Shown here piece after piece: positions 1 to 11,500 of a stretch of DNA of 64,000 nt. Source of the DNA: Anopheles merus. Lineage: Eukaryota > Arthropoda > Insecta > Diptera > Culicidae. The stretch covers positions 20,581,428-20,645,427 of the forward strand of contig NC_054083.1 of the NCBI RefSeq assembly GCF_017562075.2, read 5' to 3'. Every line of letters starts with the position of its first letter. Within the stretch, counting starts at the first letter, position 1. Both the position numbers and the translations under genes were made by a program. A model generated the notes under the pieces. It saw only the letters and a program-made list of their open reading frames with translations, was not told the DNA's origin and ran no database searches.

Positions 1-2
1 AC

Positions 3-83
3 GCACAAACGATCGAGGAGTACGTGAAAAAGATCGAGTTGGCGAAGGAGGAGGAGGCGGAGAAGAAGAAGGCAAAGAAGTGA
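3..83 (+). CDS. 3' end of an unidentified protein-coding gene (partial)
   Basis: Reading from base 3 gives 26 codons and a TGA at 81-83. The peptide begins AQTIEEYVKKIELAKEEE and ends in a Lys/Ala run, a charged helical tail. The rest of the gene lies upstream of the window. The frame is supported by its charged, repeat-free start and regular Glu/Lys composition, but the fragment is too short to name a family. Sequence after the stop turns AT-rich, as expected of a 3' UTR. Confidence 0.6.
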   Translation, partial: AQTIEEYVKKIELAKEEEAEKKKAKK

Positions 84-695
84 TCGGGCCACGGCGGGCG
101 TGTGGCGTCGTGTTTTTCTTACAACACTCTGCACTGTCATGTTTTCTTACGTCTAATTTCAAGAGAGGACTGCTGGATGGAGAAGGGATATCAAGTCGGA
201 TGGCGGTGGTTGATATAAAATATTGCATTATAATCACTGAATACACTTGATGAAAATGGATCGTTTCGGAGGATAATTGTTTCTTTCGCGTGTCTGTCGT
301 AGTGCCGAGAATGAACGGGGGAAACCAAGCTTCCGAAACCAAGCTGAACACTGTGTCGATCTGATGTAGGAGACAGTCATTGTCCATCCCATCGGTTATA
401 TTGAAAGATTCCAAGACAATCACTCAGAATCCGTCGATTAACGTTACTTTTCTCTTCGCTGTTTTAGGACAATTTCAAAAGGGAGGATTTGCATCAACGT
501 TTCACGGTCCTGTCTTAAATATTTTTGAATGTTTATTTAATTTTACGTACAAAATCATCTTTATTAACTTAAAAGTATGCAAATGTCTCATATACTTCAT
601 CAGTCCAGTGTATAAATGCATCGTAACTGAACGCTCTACCCGGGCACATCGTAAAATCGTCATTTAAATTAGCTCATCAGTACATTAAAGCCTCT
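84..695. other. Converging 3' UTRs and spacer
   Basis: No coding signal. It holds the 3' UTR of the plus-strand partial gene and that of the minus-strand gene ending at 696. An AATAAA on the minus strand at 560-565 (another at 532-537) is the likely poly(A) signal of the minus-strand gene. Confidence 0.5.
560..565 (-). terminator. Poly(A) signal AATAAA
   Basis: TTTATT on the plus strand reads AATAAA on the minus strand, about 130 bases after the stop codon of the 696-1409 gene. A second copy is at 532-537. Confidence 0.5.
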
Positions 696-1409
696 CTAGC
701 CCCATACATTCGGCACAAATAGCTTTTTCTTCCTTGGACGTCGGGTCGTGGTCGGTTCCGGTGTACTTTCCACCGGCTGAGGAGAGTCTTGCCGTCTAAA
801 AATGAAACCATTTGTTTAATGCTTTCCCTTCTTTGTGTCGGCAACCCATTTAAAAGTACCTTTTGCTGGTGTAATATTGTGCACCATCATGCCGATCCTT
901 CCATTGCGCGGCACCACTTCCGGTAGGATAGTAGTATCTGTTGTAGTAGTTGTTCCACTTCCATTGCAGGTAAGGATCGTTCCAGCTGTTTCTCCTCGAT
1001 CCCACCGACCGACGATCTTCATACCCAGGCACACCGTAATAGTTAGGATGGCCACTGTAAACTACTACATTCTGTGACTCGGCAGCAGCTGGCGAAGAGA
1101 AGGCACTCGGTTGCTCATAGTAACCGTAACTGTTTGCCGCGGGGCTGTATGAAGAAGGAGAAGAAAGTTTAAATCGAGCACTTTCTAAAACGCGCAATCA
1201 AAGGTAGCCGTTTCTATCTCGCACTCGAGTGTAAACACACACACACACACATACCGTATCAATGAATTCGAAGCGTAGTAATAGCCAGGTTGATGAAAGA
1301 ATGGTTCCGGCACTGCTAGACACAATCGCCACTGGAAAGTGACCCAGCACAGCACGGTAAGCACTAACGGTCCCGCGCTCAACCCACGATATCTCCACTC
1401 GGACGCCAT
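696..1409 (-). CDS. Small secreted Tyr/Asn-rich protein, 179 aa, unrecognised
   Basis: Three exons: 1409-1255, 1144-860 and 795-696. Donors are ACG|GTATGT and AAAAG|GTACTT; acceptors are CTTCATACAG and TTCATTTTTAG. Phases agree at both junctions (540 nt, 180 codons with stop). The start is the ATG at 1409, followed by a hydrophobic segment (residues about 12-32, ending LCLA-VPEP) that reads as a signal peptide. The mature part is rich in Tyr, Asn, Ser and Gly (residues 42-146). Exon 3 adds a Pro/Thr stretch, a basic RRPRKKK cluster and the end LFVPNVWG. Without exon 3 the frame would stop shortly after KRYF. I do not recognise the family. Tyr-rich secreted proteins of insects include cuticle and eggshell proteins, but nothing here settles that. 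Confidence 0.75.
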
Positions 1410-1510
1410 GTTCTAAACTGTCCCTGAAACGCACCAGCTGCACCTAGTTTTAATCGTTTTCTATTCCACTCCGCAATGTGCAGCACAGTTGAGTGCCCGT
1501 TGAGCTCGGT

Positions 1511-1555
1511 TCTTATACTGGGCAGGGGCAGGTAGGGGGGGTTAGGGGTTTTATA
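1511..1555 (-). promoter_or_regulatory. Candidate TATA elements for the 696-1409 gene
   Basis: On the minus strand TATAAAA lies at 1555-1549 and TATAAGA at 1517-1511. The second is followed 27 bases on by CTCAACT, a passable initiator near 1490, about 80 bases upstream of the ATG. Which element is used cannot be told from sequence. Confidence 0.35.
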
Positions 1556-2287
1556 GCAGATGTTGTTGGAACTCATTAGCACCTACCGGAGCAGGAAACG
1601 AGCAGCAACTCCCGGCAGGAACGGGGTGCTAACTATTCCGAACCGAACGAGGAACGAAGAGACGTGAGCGCAAAAACATCTGGTTACTCATAATGCAAGG
1701 TTGAGAATTGGACGGTGCATTGCATTTCTATAGAGACATCGGTTAGAAGGAAGCCGATTGAATCCCAGAAGAACTCGACCCCCTTTAATGTGTAAAAGAG
1801 AAGCAGGAACAGAGTCGAACGGAACTCAATCCGGGCAAAGAAAGAAACTCCAGAAAACACACCAGAGAAAGCGAACGTGTGGACCTTTCTCCTCCCGGTG
1901 TCGATCTCATTTCACACCCGTATCTCCGCACCCGTTGACCTAAAACTGGATGATGAACTTGAACAGTGTGGCAGAGTAACGGGGGCCACTAATTTACAAC
2001 ACTCTGTGAGACAGAAGTTACAATTGCTCCACAACGATTGTGTATTCGTGGCTATTTTGGTAGCAATTCATCAAGCACAACTGTGAGCAAAAATATCTGG
2101 CTCAGCAAAGCGCTCCTCAGAAGAATGAAGCGATTGCTCCTCCATCTGGTCCGCATGCTAAACCGTACAATTAACAGGTGGAGCATTCAGAACTCCGAAT
2201 TCTAATTTGCCCATGTTTGGCAGCAGCAGCAGCAGCAGAACAGACCATCCAAAAACTCATATATGGTAAGAAAAGATGCAAACTCAT
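1556..2287. other. Intergenic spacer
   Basis: No gene seen. A short CAG run lies at about 2221-2238. Several short open frames have no coding character. Confidence 0.4.
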
Positions 2288-2293
2288 TTTTAT
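2288..2293 (-). terminator. Poly(A) signal AATAAA
   Basis: TTTATT on the plus strand, about 350 bases beyond the stop codon of the 2645-3098 gene. It is the nearest canonical hexamer I found downstream of that gene. Confidence 0.35.
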
Positions 2294-2644
2294 TAGCACA
2301 TCCGAACTAATCAATACATACTAAATACATCGCGTATATTAGGCGCAGTTATGTTTGTCTCTATAGCTCACCTCAAAATCTCTTCTCATTGTGTATATTT
2401 TGTACGTAAGTATAAATAGCAACCTGTTTCAGCATTTTTTCCCTAATTAACAAACATTTATCACAACATTAATTACCTCCCCGGTCGGAAGCAGAGTTCG
2501 AATCCGTGAGAGCCCATCGGTGCTGGATGGCGCGGTTCGATGGTTTTGCTTCCATTGCACGCATGGAGCGCAACACAGTGATGGAGAGCATGTAAGTAAA
2601 TGCAATACTGCAAAACATTGCAATTGCTGCATCATGCAAATCTA

Positions 2645-3098
2645 CTACACGGTAGGATATTGGGGATAACTTTGATAAGCATCATCATACGTATCATAAT
2701 CGTTGACAAAGTTGTACGGCGCTATGGTGGTGGTGGTGCGATGTTTCTGCCTTTTAATCTGTTGCTGACGGTACACGAACAGGGGGCGGAAGATTATTTC
2801 ACGCTTGCTTCGACTGTTGGGCGCAGCAGCAGCAGCAGCGAGTGCATTAAACGAGCGCAGCAAGGAATCATCGCCCACGTGTTCTTGCGCCAATGGAAGC
2901 ACGTGCAGCGGGACGTCGTCGCCTGCTACGATTGGTGCACTTTCCACACCTGCATGCATGGTGCACAGTAACAGGCCAAGGCAGATCACGACCGCTGATG
3001 ATACCTGCTGTGATCAGAAAGAAATAAAGAAAATGTCACGATTATTTTCTGTTTTATTCACTTCTTAAGCAACTACTAACCATTTGATTGGACTTCAT
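2645..3098 (-). CDS. Small secreted protein, 126 aa, unrecognised
   Basis: Two exons: 3098-3081 (MKSNQM) and 3007-2645, joined in phase 0 across an intron with donor ATG|GTTAGT and acceptor TCTGATCACAG. The acceptor is a tandem CAGCAG, so residue Q7 may be optional. The spliced N-terminus carries a hydrophobic core (SSAVVICLGLLLCT, residues about 9-22) and a likely cleavage near VESA-PIV. The mature chain has an Ala run, a dibasic SKR site followed by EIIFRPLFVYRQQQ, a basic KRQKHR patch, Thr4, and an acidic Tyr/Asp-rich tail ending YPQYPTV. The FRPLFVYRQQQ stretch is the most conserved-looking part, but I cannot name the family. It is the same strand as the 696-1409 gene and of similar size, without clear sequence similarity to it. 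Confidence 0.75.
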
Positions 3099-3250
3099 GT
3101 TCGTTACGTTGCGCGTATCACTGTTATGTTAAACTCAAAAATCAACCCAACCGTTCTGTTCTTAACGCGCAGTCACGATTAGCTCTGTCCGTCCGCTCGC
3201 AAGATTCACCTGCCTCAAACTGATGCCCGAACTGAAACAAAGTAATGTAA

Positions 3251-3256
3251 TTTATA
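3251..3256 (-). promoter_or_regulatory. Candidate TATA box for the 2645-3098 gene
   Basis: Minus-strand TATAAATT, with initiator-like TCAGT sequences 23 and 35 bases downstream (A at 3233 and 3221). Neither spacing is ideal. Confidence 0.3.
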
Positions 3257-5439
3257 CTACGCGTTGAGCGATCGGAAGAAGTCGCCTTCACCAAAAGAAG
3301 ATTGCCAATTAACACTATCAGAGGTTTGGCGAGGGAAGGCTGGATCAGAGATGCTCGATCAACTAAATCCGGCAAATGTTGGGCGGGCCCCGAATCGGCC
3401 GTTGGAGAGTTGTACGTAATTTTTGATTTTACAATCATCGCCAGTGAATTGAGTCAGCGACCATCCAGGTTTTTTTTAAGACATGATGATTCATTATACT
3501 CACTATATTTAGCCGTCTAAATTAAGACTAGAGTGAGGGAAGCCTCGTGATACAAGCAACAGCAGTCCTATTTCGAAACTTTGGAAAGTTAATGATGAAT
3601 GATATGAAATTACAAGATTGTTAGGTAAAATTGCCTGCGTAAGTTGTGTAGAGAACATACTAAAAGATCAAAAACGATGTACGCAACCAAACCTGTTTGT
3701 AATTATCATGGACACAGTCCTTGAAAGCCATAAGAATCAAGAGTTTTGGACGTGCTTCTATGTCACTCTCTAAAAATAAAGCTTCCACATAAGGGCCATG
3801 TGGAAAGGGTGTCGCCGACTGTTCCACGCTTCCCTTTCGATTACCCTTATAGATGACTAAATAATGTTTACCCTGTTTAACTGTTTAACACATTCCACCT
3901 GACTGTCGAAAACGTAATGATCAAACAACAGTCACCGCTCCGTCCCCGGATCAGTTGGAGACAAGAAAGTATGGTGAACAAAAGGAATCATGATACAATC
4001 ACATGTTGCGGCATCTGAACAGCGTGTCAGTGGAATAGTGAAACAGCTTCATAATTTACAGAACAATCCTTTCTTTCCTTAGTTAGTTTTACATTCTTCG
4101 AAATACGCTTTCGAATGCGAATGCGCTTGACATGTTTTACCAATAAATAGTAGCTCTATTTGTTGTTTCCATTTTTGTCTCCACCGTTTAGAGGATGTAC
4201 AGCATTCGTGCACAGTTTTCGTTTGGTTTTGTATTGCGTTTGCTTCGTTTGCTCCCCGTTTAGTGTTGGCTAGCCGCCCAAGAAGCCGTACGTGTGCAGT
4301 ACAGTAGCGGCAATGACAACAGCACTATAACACGATCCTTACAAACTAACTACTACATGCGCAATTAGCATACATCGACAGTAAAGTTAAGCTGCAGAAT
4401 GCAAGCATTTCGTTTCTAGTGATTGCACCTTTCTTCCCCCCCCCCTTTTTTTTACCACTCTCATTTATATTAGTTAAATTGGAAATTTTTTAAAGGATTT
4501 TGTTTTGATTCAGCTGTTCATTCCCATCATGAAATAATTAGTAGCCGCTGTATGATTCATCCCTAACTCTTTCGCTGTCTCTCTCGCTATCTCTCTCTCT
4601 CTGATTAGTTTACTCTTTGTTAATATATCTTTCTAATATCTCTTCTTCCCCTTCCAAGGTTTATCCCACTCACTAATACATTCTCTTTTGAAGGTATAAA
4701 AAATAGTTACGTTTCTTGGTTTACTAGCTCTTGCAAGATGATTTGAGATGATTTACCTGGTTTACCACTCACTGTGTGAAGCTGCATATTTTGTTGTAAA
4801 TAAGTGTTGGAGAAGAATAATTCTTGCCGTTTCTTTCCGTTTTTTTCAACGAGTTATAAAGCATCGCATCGATTTCGGGATCGCCTTTTAGTATTTATTG
4901 CCGACAGGTAGCGAATTTGTAATGCGTTTTTCCTCCTCACTTTGGTGCTCTTTTGTTTCAGGGATGTGATGCTTAAGCTTTTTTTTCTTCGCTTCATTCA
5001 TTTCGTAGCATTTCGTTCTTTTACTTTCGCTTGGTGTACGCTGCCGTGATGTTGTGTGTTGAATAAATTTGTGTGGTAATTTCGTTTCTTGTTCATTTTC
5101 ATGAAACGCGCGTCTCTGCTAACTGCGCAATTAGGGTTTTAGATGCTTTCTCACAGTCTCTTTCTACGCTTACTCACGGGGTGTGCCGCCGCCGGAGGAA
5201 CTATCTTCACTGATCCCATATTTGCTTGCTTTCCTTTCTTTTCCTCCAAATCTATGTAGTTTTTCTTTTTTTTTTGTCAATCATCTGCGACAGTATGCGA
5301 TAGTGTGTTTGAACCGTTCAAGCAACCGAAACAAAACCCTAACAGTATGATGATGACTGGGCAGTTTTGTGTTTCATCATCTGAATCATCTGATTTCTCG
5401 ATTTGCAAACTTTATAGTTTAATTATTTTTTAATTTCAT

Positions 5440-5441
<2 letters not shown>

Positions 5442-5489
<48 letters not shown>
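5442..5489. repeat. (CT)n microsatellite
   Basis: About 24 uninterrupted CT units. Confidence 0.95.
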
Positions 5490-5490
<1 letters not shown>

Positions 5491-5885
5491 GCTCTCGCCT
5501 GCCGCAGCAAATCAAGTGTAATGAGTGCGCTTTCTTTTGCACTCGGCTCGGACGTTTGCTTTAAATTAATTTCTCTTCATTTATTTCACATTTTCGATCC
5601 GGCGATTTAGATGTTGTAGAGTATGCACTACTCTCGTTCGTATAAATAAAAACTCATAAATATCTCTATCTCCTATCGCGCGTTTGCTGCTTCTCTGCCC
5701 TTCCCATTCGGCTTTGTTTCTATAGTTGTACCCACATCATAGTTCACGTCACTACTTAAAATCTACAATTAGTTGCATTAAGGCTAGCTGAATTTTGTGT
5801 TCACTTGTGTAATATGTTTCACCAATCCAATATCTAATAAGTTCTTGTCACTGTGTTCATGCTATGTTTATGTTTTAATGTTTTC

Positions 5886-5888
<3 letters not shown>

Positions 5889-5924
<36 letters not shown>

Positions 5925-5927
5925 TGT
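5889..5927. repeat. (TG)n microsatellite
   Basis: An almost perfect TG run that continues, interrupted by TATG, to about 5938. Confidence 0.9.
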
Positions 5928-6887
5928 TCATTTTTGTTTGTTTTGCCATTGCTCGGTTTACCTTTTCTTAGTTCTTTTCGGCTTCATTATCGCTAATGAC
6001 TCTCTCAGTGTTTCTTCCCACAAAAACCCCTAAACCAACATGCATGCCGCAAGAAACAATTAACAGCCCTCATTCTACCTCGTTACAGCGCTTACATAAA
6101 TGCATTAGAATTCAGCTGCCGTGGCGACAGTGTCGACACACAATCCAATATTCGCGATTCTAGGCCAATTTCACAAGCTACAAGCGCATGAAAATTGTTT
6201 CTCCTCCTTCTTTTCTTTCCTTTCTCCACCGGTACACACGGAGGGCAAATTCAATTGCGCATCGCAACAAGAACAATAATGTGGATTAAATATGTACGCA
6301 TTTTTGTTTTTTGTTTTTCTTTTTGTTCCATTCCGCAAGCAAACCGTATTTCGGTTATAAATTAAGAAAGAAGCCCTAAAATTGTACGCTCGGCAATCGT
6401 CAAAGCTAAAAGTAAACTGTCTAAACTTTCAAAGCATACGTGCTGCAAGTTTAAGGAAAGATGCTACCCTACGTTAGCACCCCGTAACGCAACTAAATAG
6501 GAAAGGCTAGAAGATTTGAATCATAGTAGTTGTTATAGTAGTATAATAATAATATTAATAATGTGTGACGACGAAGCTGTGTGTACTCAAAGCCAACGTC
6601 CACATTAAACGATGAAGAAGAAAAACAAAACAAAACAAAACAAAATAACACAAAACACTTTCAAGAGACGGACGCACTCTCGCGGGCGCTTACGTTGGTA
6701 CAATAGCATTAGCAGCACGGTGTTTTGGTTTGATTTTTCCGATGCGTGTTTTTTTTTCTTTCTTGTTTGCTTATTTGTTTTGCCCGGCAAGGAAGCTAAA
6801 GTGTTCGTAGTTGGTCGCATTGGACCGCGTTCGTTGATGGCCAAAGACCCAGCTCAGTTTGTGGTGGTGTTTGTATCTTTTCCTTCC

Positions 6888-8494
6888 TTAGAAAAGCCGA
6901 GCACGCCGTTTCATGTCGTTGCGTTTCCACTGGGGCATACGGTAAAACTCGGGCCGTGTGCATTGCAAGATGGCTTCAAACTCAACATCCGATAGGTGAC
7001 GCTGTAAGCAAATGGGCGTAAAAGTGTTTAGTAGCTTGCCGTGCCTGGAGAAAACCAAAACTTCTTAGCATATACCTCTAGATTACATCTATCGACATCA
7101 GACGGCAATCGGTAGTTGGTGATAAGCAGTAGATGGTAGGGATAGATCTTGGCCGGCTCGTGCACCAGCATCGAGTGGGCCATGTTGGGCAAGCTGCGAC
7201 GAGTTGGTTGCTGCGGGTAGTGATAGGAAAGCGCACCGGAGTACGTACTGGAGGCGGGAAGCTCTGCGCCCAGTGCACGACGGTCGCCTTCGGTTATGGA
7301 ATCGCCGGAAACTGGAAGGTGAAAAGAGAAAGGGGAAGCCATTTTTAGTATTTTCGTTGGCTGGCGTGTGTAGGTCGACGGGTTTATGTTTTACGGACAC
7401 AACAATTATGTTATAGAGGAAAGGCTACACAAACAGGCAATATATACGTACTGTCGCTTTTGCCGCAGCTAAACTCCGTACTGTGGGTCTTATCTCCGAG
7501 TCCGCTGAATGAGAAATCCTGCAATGATGGTAGCAAAACACTGTATTAACACAAATCCCGCGTAGGAGACGAAATGGAAAGGGTGTGACATAGACATATT
7601 AAAAGAAACGACACCATACACGAACACAAACCAACCACAACATGCACTAGCACTAAACATTGATAATAATAATAAAAAAAACACAATTATGAAAGCGCAA
7701 TACATGTGTTGTTAGTGTTGCTAATGCCGTCTACTAAAGCATAACAGCAGTGATTGTTAAAAGAGGGAATGAAAAGTATATAAACAAAACAAAAACAAGT
7801 AAAAAGCAAACGCATCCCTAAACAGCTATGGTTCTAAGGTACAGAGAGAACGTAGAAGACGTAAGGATGCACTCAAAAAAACACTTGGCCCCATAAAAGC
7901 AAAAATCTCTTAGCAGGTTTTGGCAACAGGGGGAAAGGACATCATTAACAGTAACATGAGAGAGAAAGTGCAGGTACACGATCATGCACACATGGACTTT
8001 GTTAGTGAATGGTGAATGGCAATCCAACGCATTGCTTAAAACATACTTTAATGAACAAAAAACAAGCCAATGGGGAAGAAAAACTCGTAAGCCAATTACG
8101 TATAGATGGTAGATAAAATTTGGAAAAATATATCAAAGATTTAGTAATCAATTTTATTTAAAAAAAATTCATAATAAGATAAAACCTAGAAGAAAAAAAT
8201 GAATAGTTTCAAGAAAAAACCAAAAAAAGATAGTTGAACATGAAAACATGGTGTAACAAGTAGTGAGTAAAATGGAATAAAGTCGGTGAAAAACGAAACG
8301 AAACCCAACAAAAAACACGTAAAATGTAGCTACAATAAAAGCCAGCTTACAGGAACACCGTGAGCAGAACCGGACGTAGCGGAACTGAAGGTATGCGAAC
8401 GAGGGGCCAAGCCGTAACCCGGTTTAGGTACTTGTCGTAAGGAACTCACCACTGCCGGTGTATGATTATTTTTTTAATGATTCGATGCAGGTGT

Positions 8495-8549
<55 letters not shown>

Positions 8550-11500
8550 AGGAGTAGTGTTGATTAAATTAGTTGTTAGTAGTCGTTAGTGAACAACAAC
8601 AGTACATGTTATGTTGGCGCGATGTAGTGTTTGTTAGAGTTATGTGGTTTAGTCAATGGCAGAAGGTAAGCAATAGTAGATGGACGACACACACACACAC
8701 GACGACGACGACGATGAGGTTGTTAGGCGATGGTTAAGCCAGTCGTTGTTGCGTCGGTATTTGACAACCACAATATTATACACCCAATAGAAGCATTTCA
8801 GCACCATCACCACCAGATGAAAGGAGATGAAATTTCATGGTTCGTTCGTCCGCCAACACAGGGCCAATGAGCCAAATCAGCAGTACGTTTATTGCATGGC
8901 ACACAGGGGGAGTGGGTGGTGTGTGGCGTGGAGGTGAGGAGGTGAGTATGATGAAAGAAGAGAAAGAGAAAGAAGAAAAGAGAGAACAATCACATGAGAA
9001 TGGCGTTGCGGTTAGAGACGGAAACAGGTACTCTTCCCCGTTCTGCTGGTACACGATTCAATTGTTAGTTACTTATGCCATGTTCTAGCATTTAATGCAC
9101 ACTTTTTAAATCAGTTACCACACCACAACCTGAAAACAACGATTTCCGGCGATGTCGATTTGTCCATTCGTGCCGTAGTACACACTTAGTAGACCAATCA
9201 TGACCGAAAAGCACATTCAAAAACACACACAAACAGACACACACCCGGGTTAGATGTTATCCTAATAATACGAGCAGCATTTCCTATTTTAATAAGGTTA
9301 GAGGACAGGTGTACACACATACGCGTCCAAAACATAAACCAAAAGAACCGATTAGTGATAGGAAGAGCGATACAAGGACAGAAATGCAGAGAAAACACAA
9401 AAGGACATTATTAGGATTGCGCCGTATTGTTAAGCAGGGGCCGCCGAACCACCCAAAACAATTATCATCCATCGTTCATTCACGTAGTAAATGGGATGTT
9501 GAAAAGAGAGAGAGAGAGAGAGAGACAGGGAGAGAGAGAGAGCGAGAGAAAAAACAGAAACAAAACAAACAAAACGTAGGGAGAGACTTACGGAGCTGTA
9601 ACCGTTTCTTAGCGACGGTGGCAGTGTGGACGTTTTGAATCCATATCCCGGCTTCGGAGGTGACCTGTACGAATGGATGGCTAATGGAATGGATGGAAAG
9701 GCAGGTAGTGGTTGTGGGGGCGGGCGGGCGTTAAGGTGGTGAGCCAGGTGAAATTGGTGCGTGAAACCAAAACGCAGTCAAAAGAAAGATAAAAATAAAG
9801 GCGAAGGAAATCCAGTAAAGGATATGATGAGGGAAAGAAGAAGAAAACACAGTTTTTTTTTTTAAATCAAACAAAATAAAGTATAAATACAAAAAAAAAC
9901 AATATCACACTCGCACATACAAAACAATTAAAACAAATACAGTACAACAGAGTGTCGCTCGAAGGGACGTGAATGTGTGTGTGTGCGTGTAAATAGGAGA
10001 AATAATACATCATTCAGCACAAACGATACAAGGAAGAGAGAACAACACTCAAAACACACTCCATTTTCCACCCGCAGTTCCTAACAATGTTCCTCTCTTT
10101 GGTAGGTTAATGTGTAATGTATAAACAAAAGGTAACCACCTTATCGCACTATTATCACACAGTATTTTGTCTGTCTGTACGGGATTAACGGGTCAATATT
10201 ACAATAGCAGCAAGGCGTATCGCATCCTGCGCACTCGGCTGATGCAGAGTGTTCAAGTAAACCTTGTTGCCATCAACACTTTCCAGGATTATTGGATGCG
10301 CTACCACACACACACACAGTCACACAAACTTATCCAGCACCTGCACCCAACGTGTGCTGCACATTATGTACTTCGTCCTGCCGCTCATGTACATCTCACC
10401 AGTCCCCCGACCGTTTTGCTTACCGTTGTAGCTGGTCGCGTTACCGATGGCACGACCAACCGATCCACGGTAGCTGGTGGAACGGTCAAACTCATCCTCG
10501 TAGAACGGTTTCTGGTGGTCCAGGTTGCGCGACGGCGACGCACCGACCGGCGATTCGTAGCGCATCCGGTACATCGGCTCCTTCGAGGCGGACGGCGTAC
10601 GGGACGCGTTGCGCGGGTCGAGATTTTCCTGCTTCCAGTGCTCGTACCGCTTCTTCTCCTGCAGATCCTTCAGTATGACCGTGCCCATGCCGGACGATTT
10701 CAGCTTGCGCAGCTCCTCCTCCTCCTTCGTGTGGCGTCTGTCGTAAAAAAACCGTGACCAGCAATTAGCACCACTCACACACACCTCTTCCCACCAAACA
10801 CACCCACACACACTCACTTTTCTGTAACGTTTTCCTTGTTGTTCGCATGGTCGACCTCGTCGTCGGACTCAGGTACACCCTTGTACGAGTCGGAATAGCG
10901 GCGCCGACGCTCCGGATCCGTGTACGGGTAAGGCGGGGCCGGGAAGTCGTCCCGTTCGATCTTTGGTTTCTCGCCCGGCGGCGGCTTCTTGGCCGCCGGA
11001 TAGTGGCTCAGCTCGATCGGCTCCTCGTTGTTCATGCCCGGGCTTTTGGGGCGCGGCGTCTCCGACCGGATACTGTCCACCAGCACCTTCATCGCGCTGC
11101 GGCTGCGCGAGTGTGACCGTGAGCCGGAAGCGGACCGCGTACCGATGCTGCTGGCCGTGCCGCCGCCCATCGACGAGTAGTGCTGCACCGGCCGATGGAA
11201 GTGGGGCGACACCGGCGCCCTATCGTACGGCTCAATCGGGCGCCGCAGATAACCGGGCTCCTCGGTCAGGTAGCTGTAGGTGTAGATACGGGCGATATCC
11301 TCGTAGCCTTGGTTTTTGTATTCTCTTAATATTAAGCCCGGGCTTGTGGTGCGATGGTACTTTTTTTTTGTTTTAAAGAGAGATAAAAATACATCAATTA
11401 CATAAACAATGTTGCAAATTCGCCCACACGAAAACGCCCACGCGTAGCGCCATTTTAGCACGGACGGTACAGTTTGCTATTGGTAAAGCATTGAGCTATA

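Larger units (their letters stand above)
3450..6887. other. Intergenic spacer and probable long 3' UTR of unc-115
   Basis: No convincing coding exon on either strand. From about 4400 to 6887 the minus strand is A-rich with many homopolymer runs and a CT and a TG microsatellite, which fits a long 3' UTR following the unc-115 stop at 6888. Minus-strand AATAAA hexamers (TTTATT on plus) occur near 4890 and 5578. The true cleavage site cannot be fixed by eye. Confidence 0.4.

Noticed and set aside
2490..2520. A tRNA B-box-like GAGTTCGAATCCGTG
   Set aside because: No A box or cloverleaf arms at the right distance.
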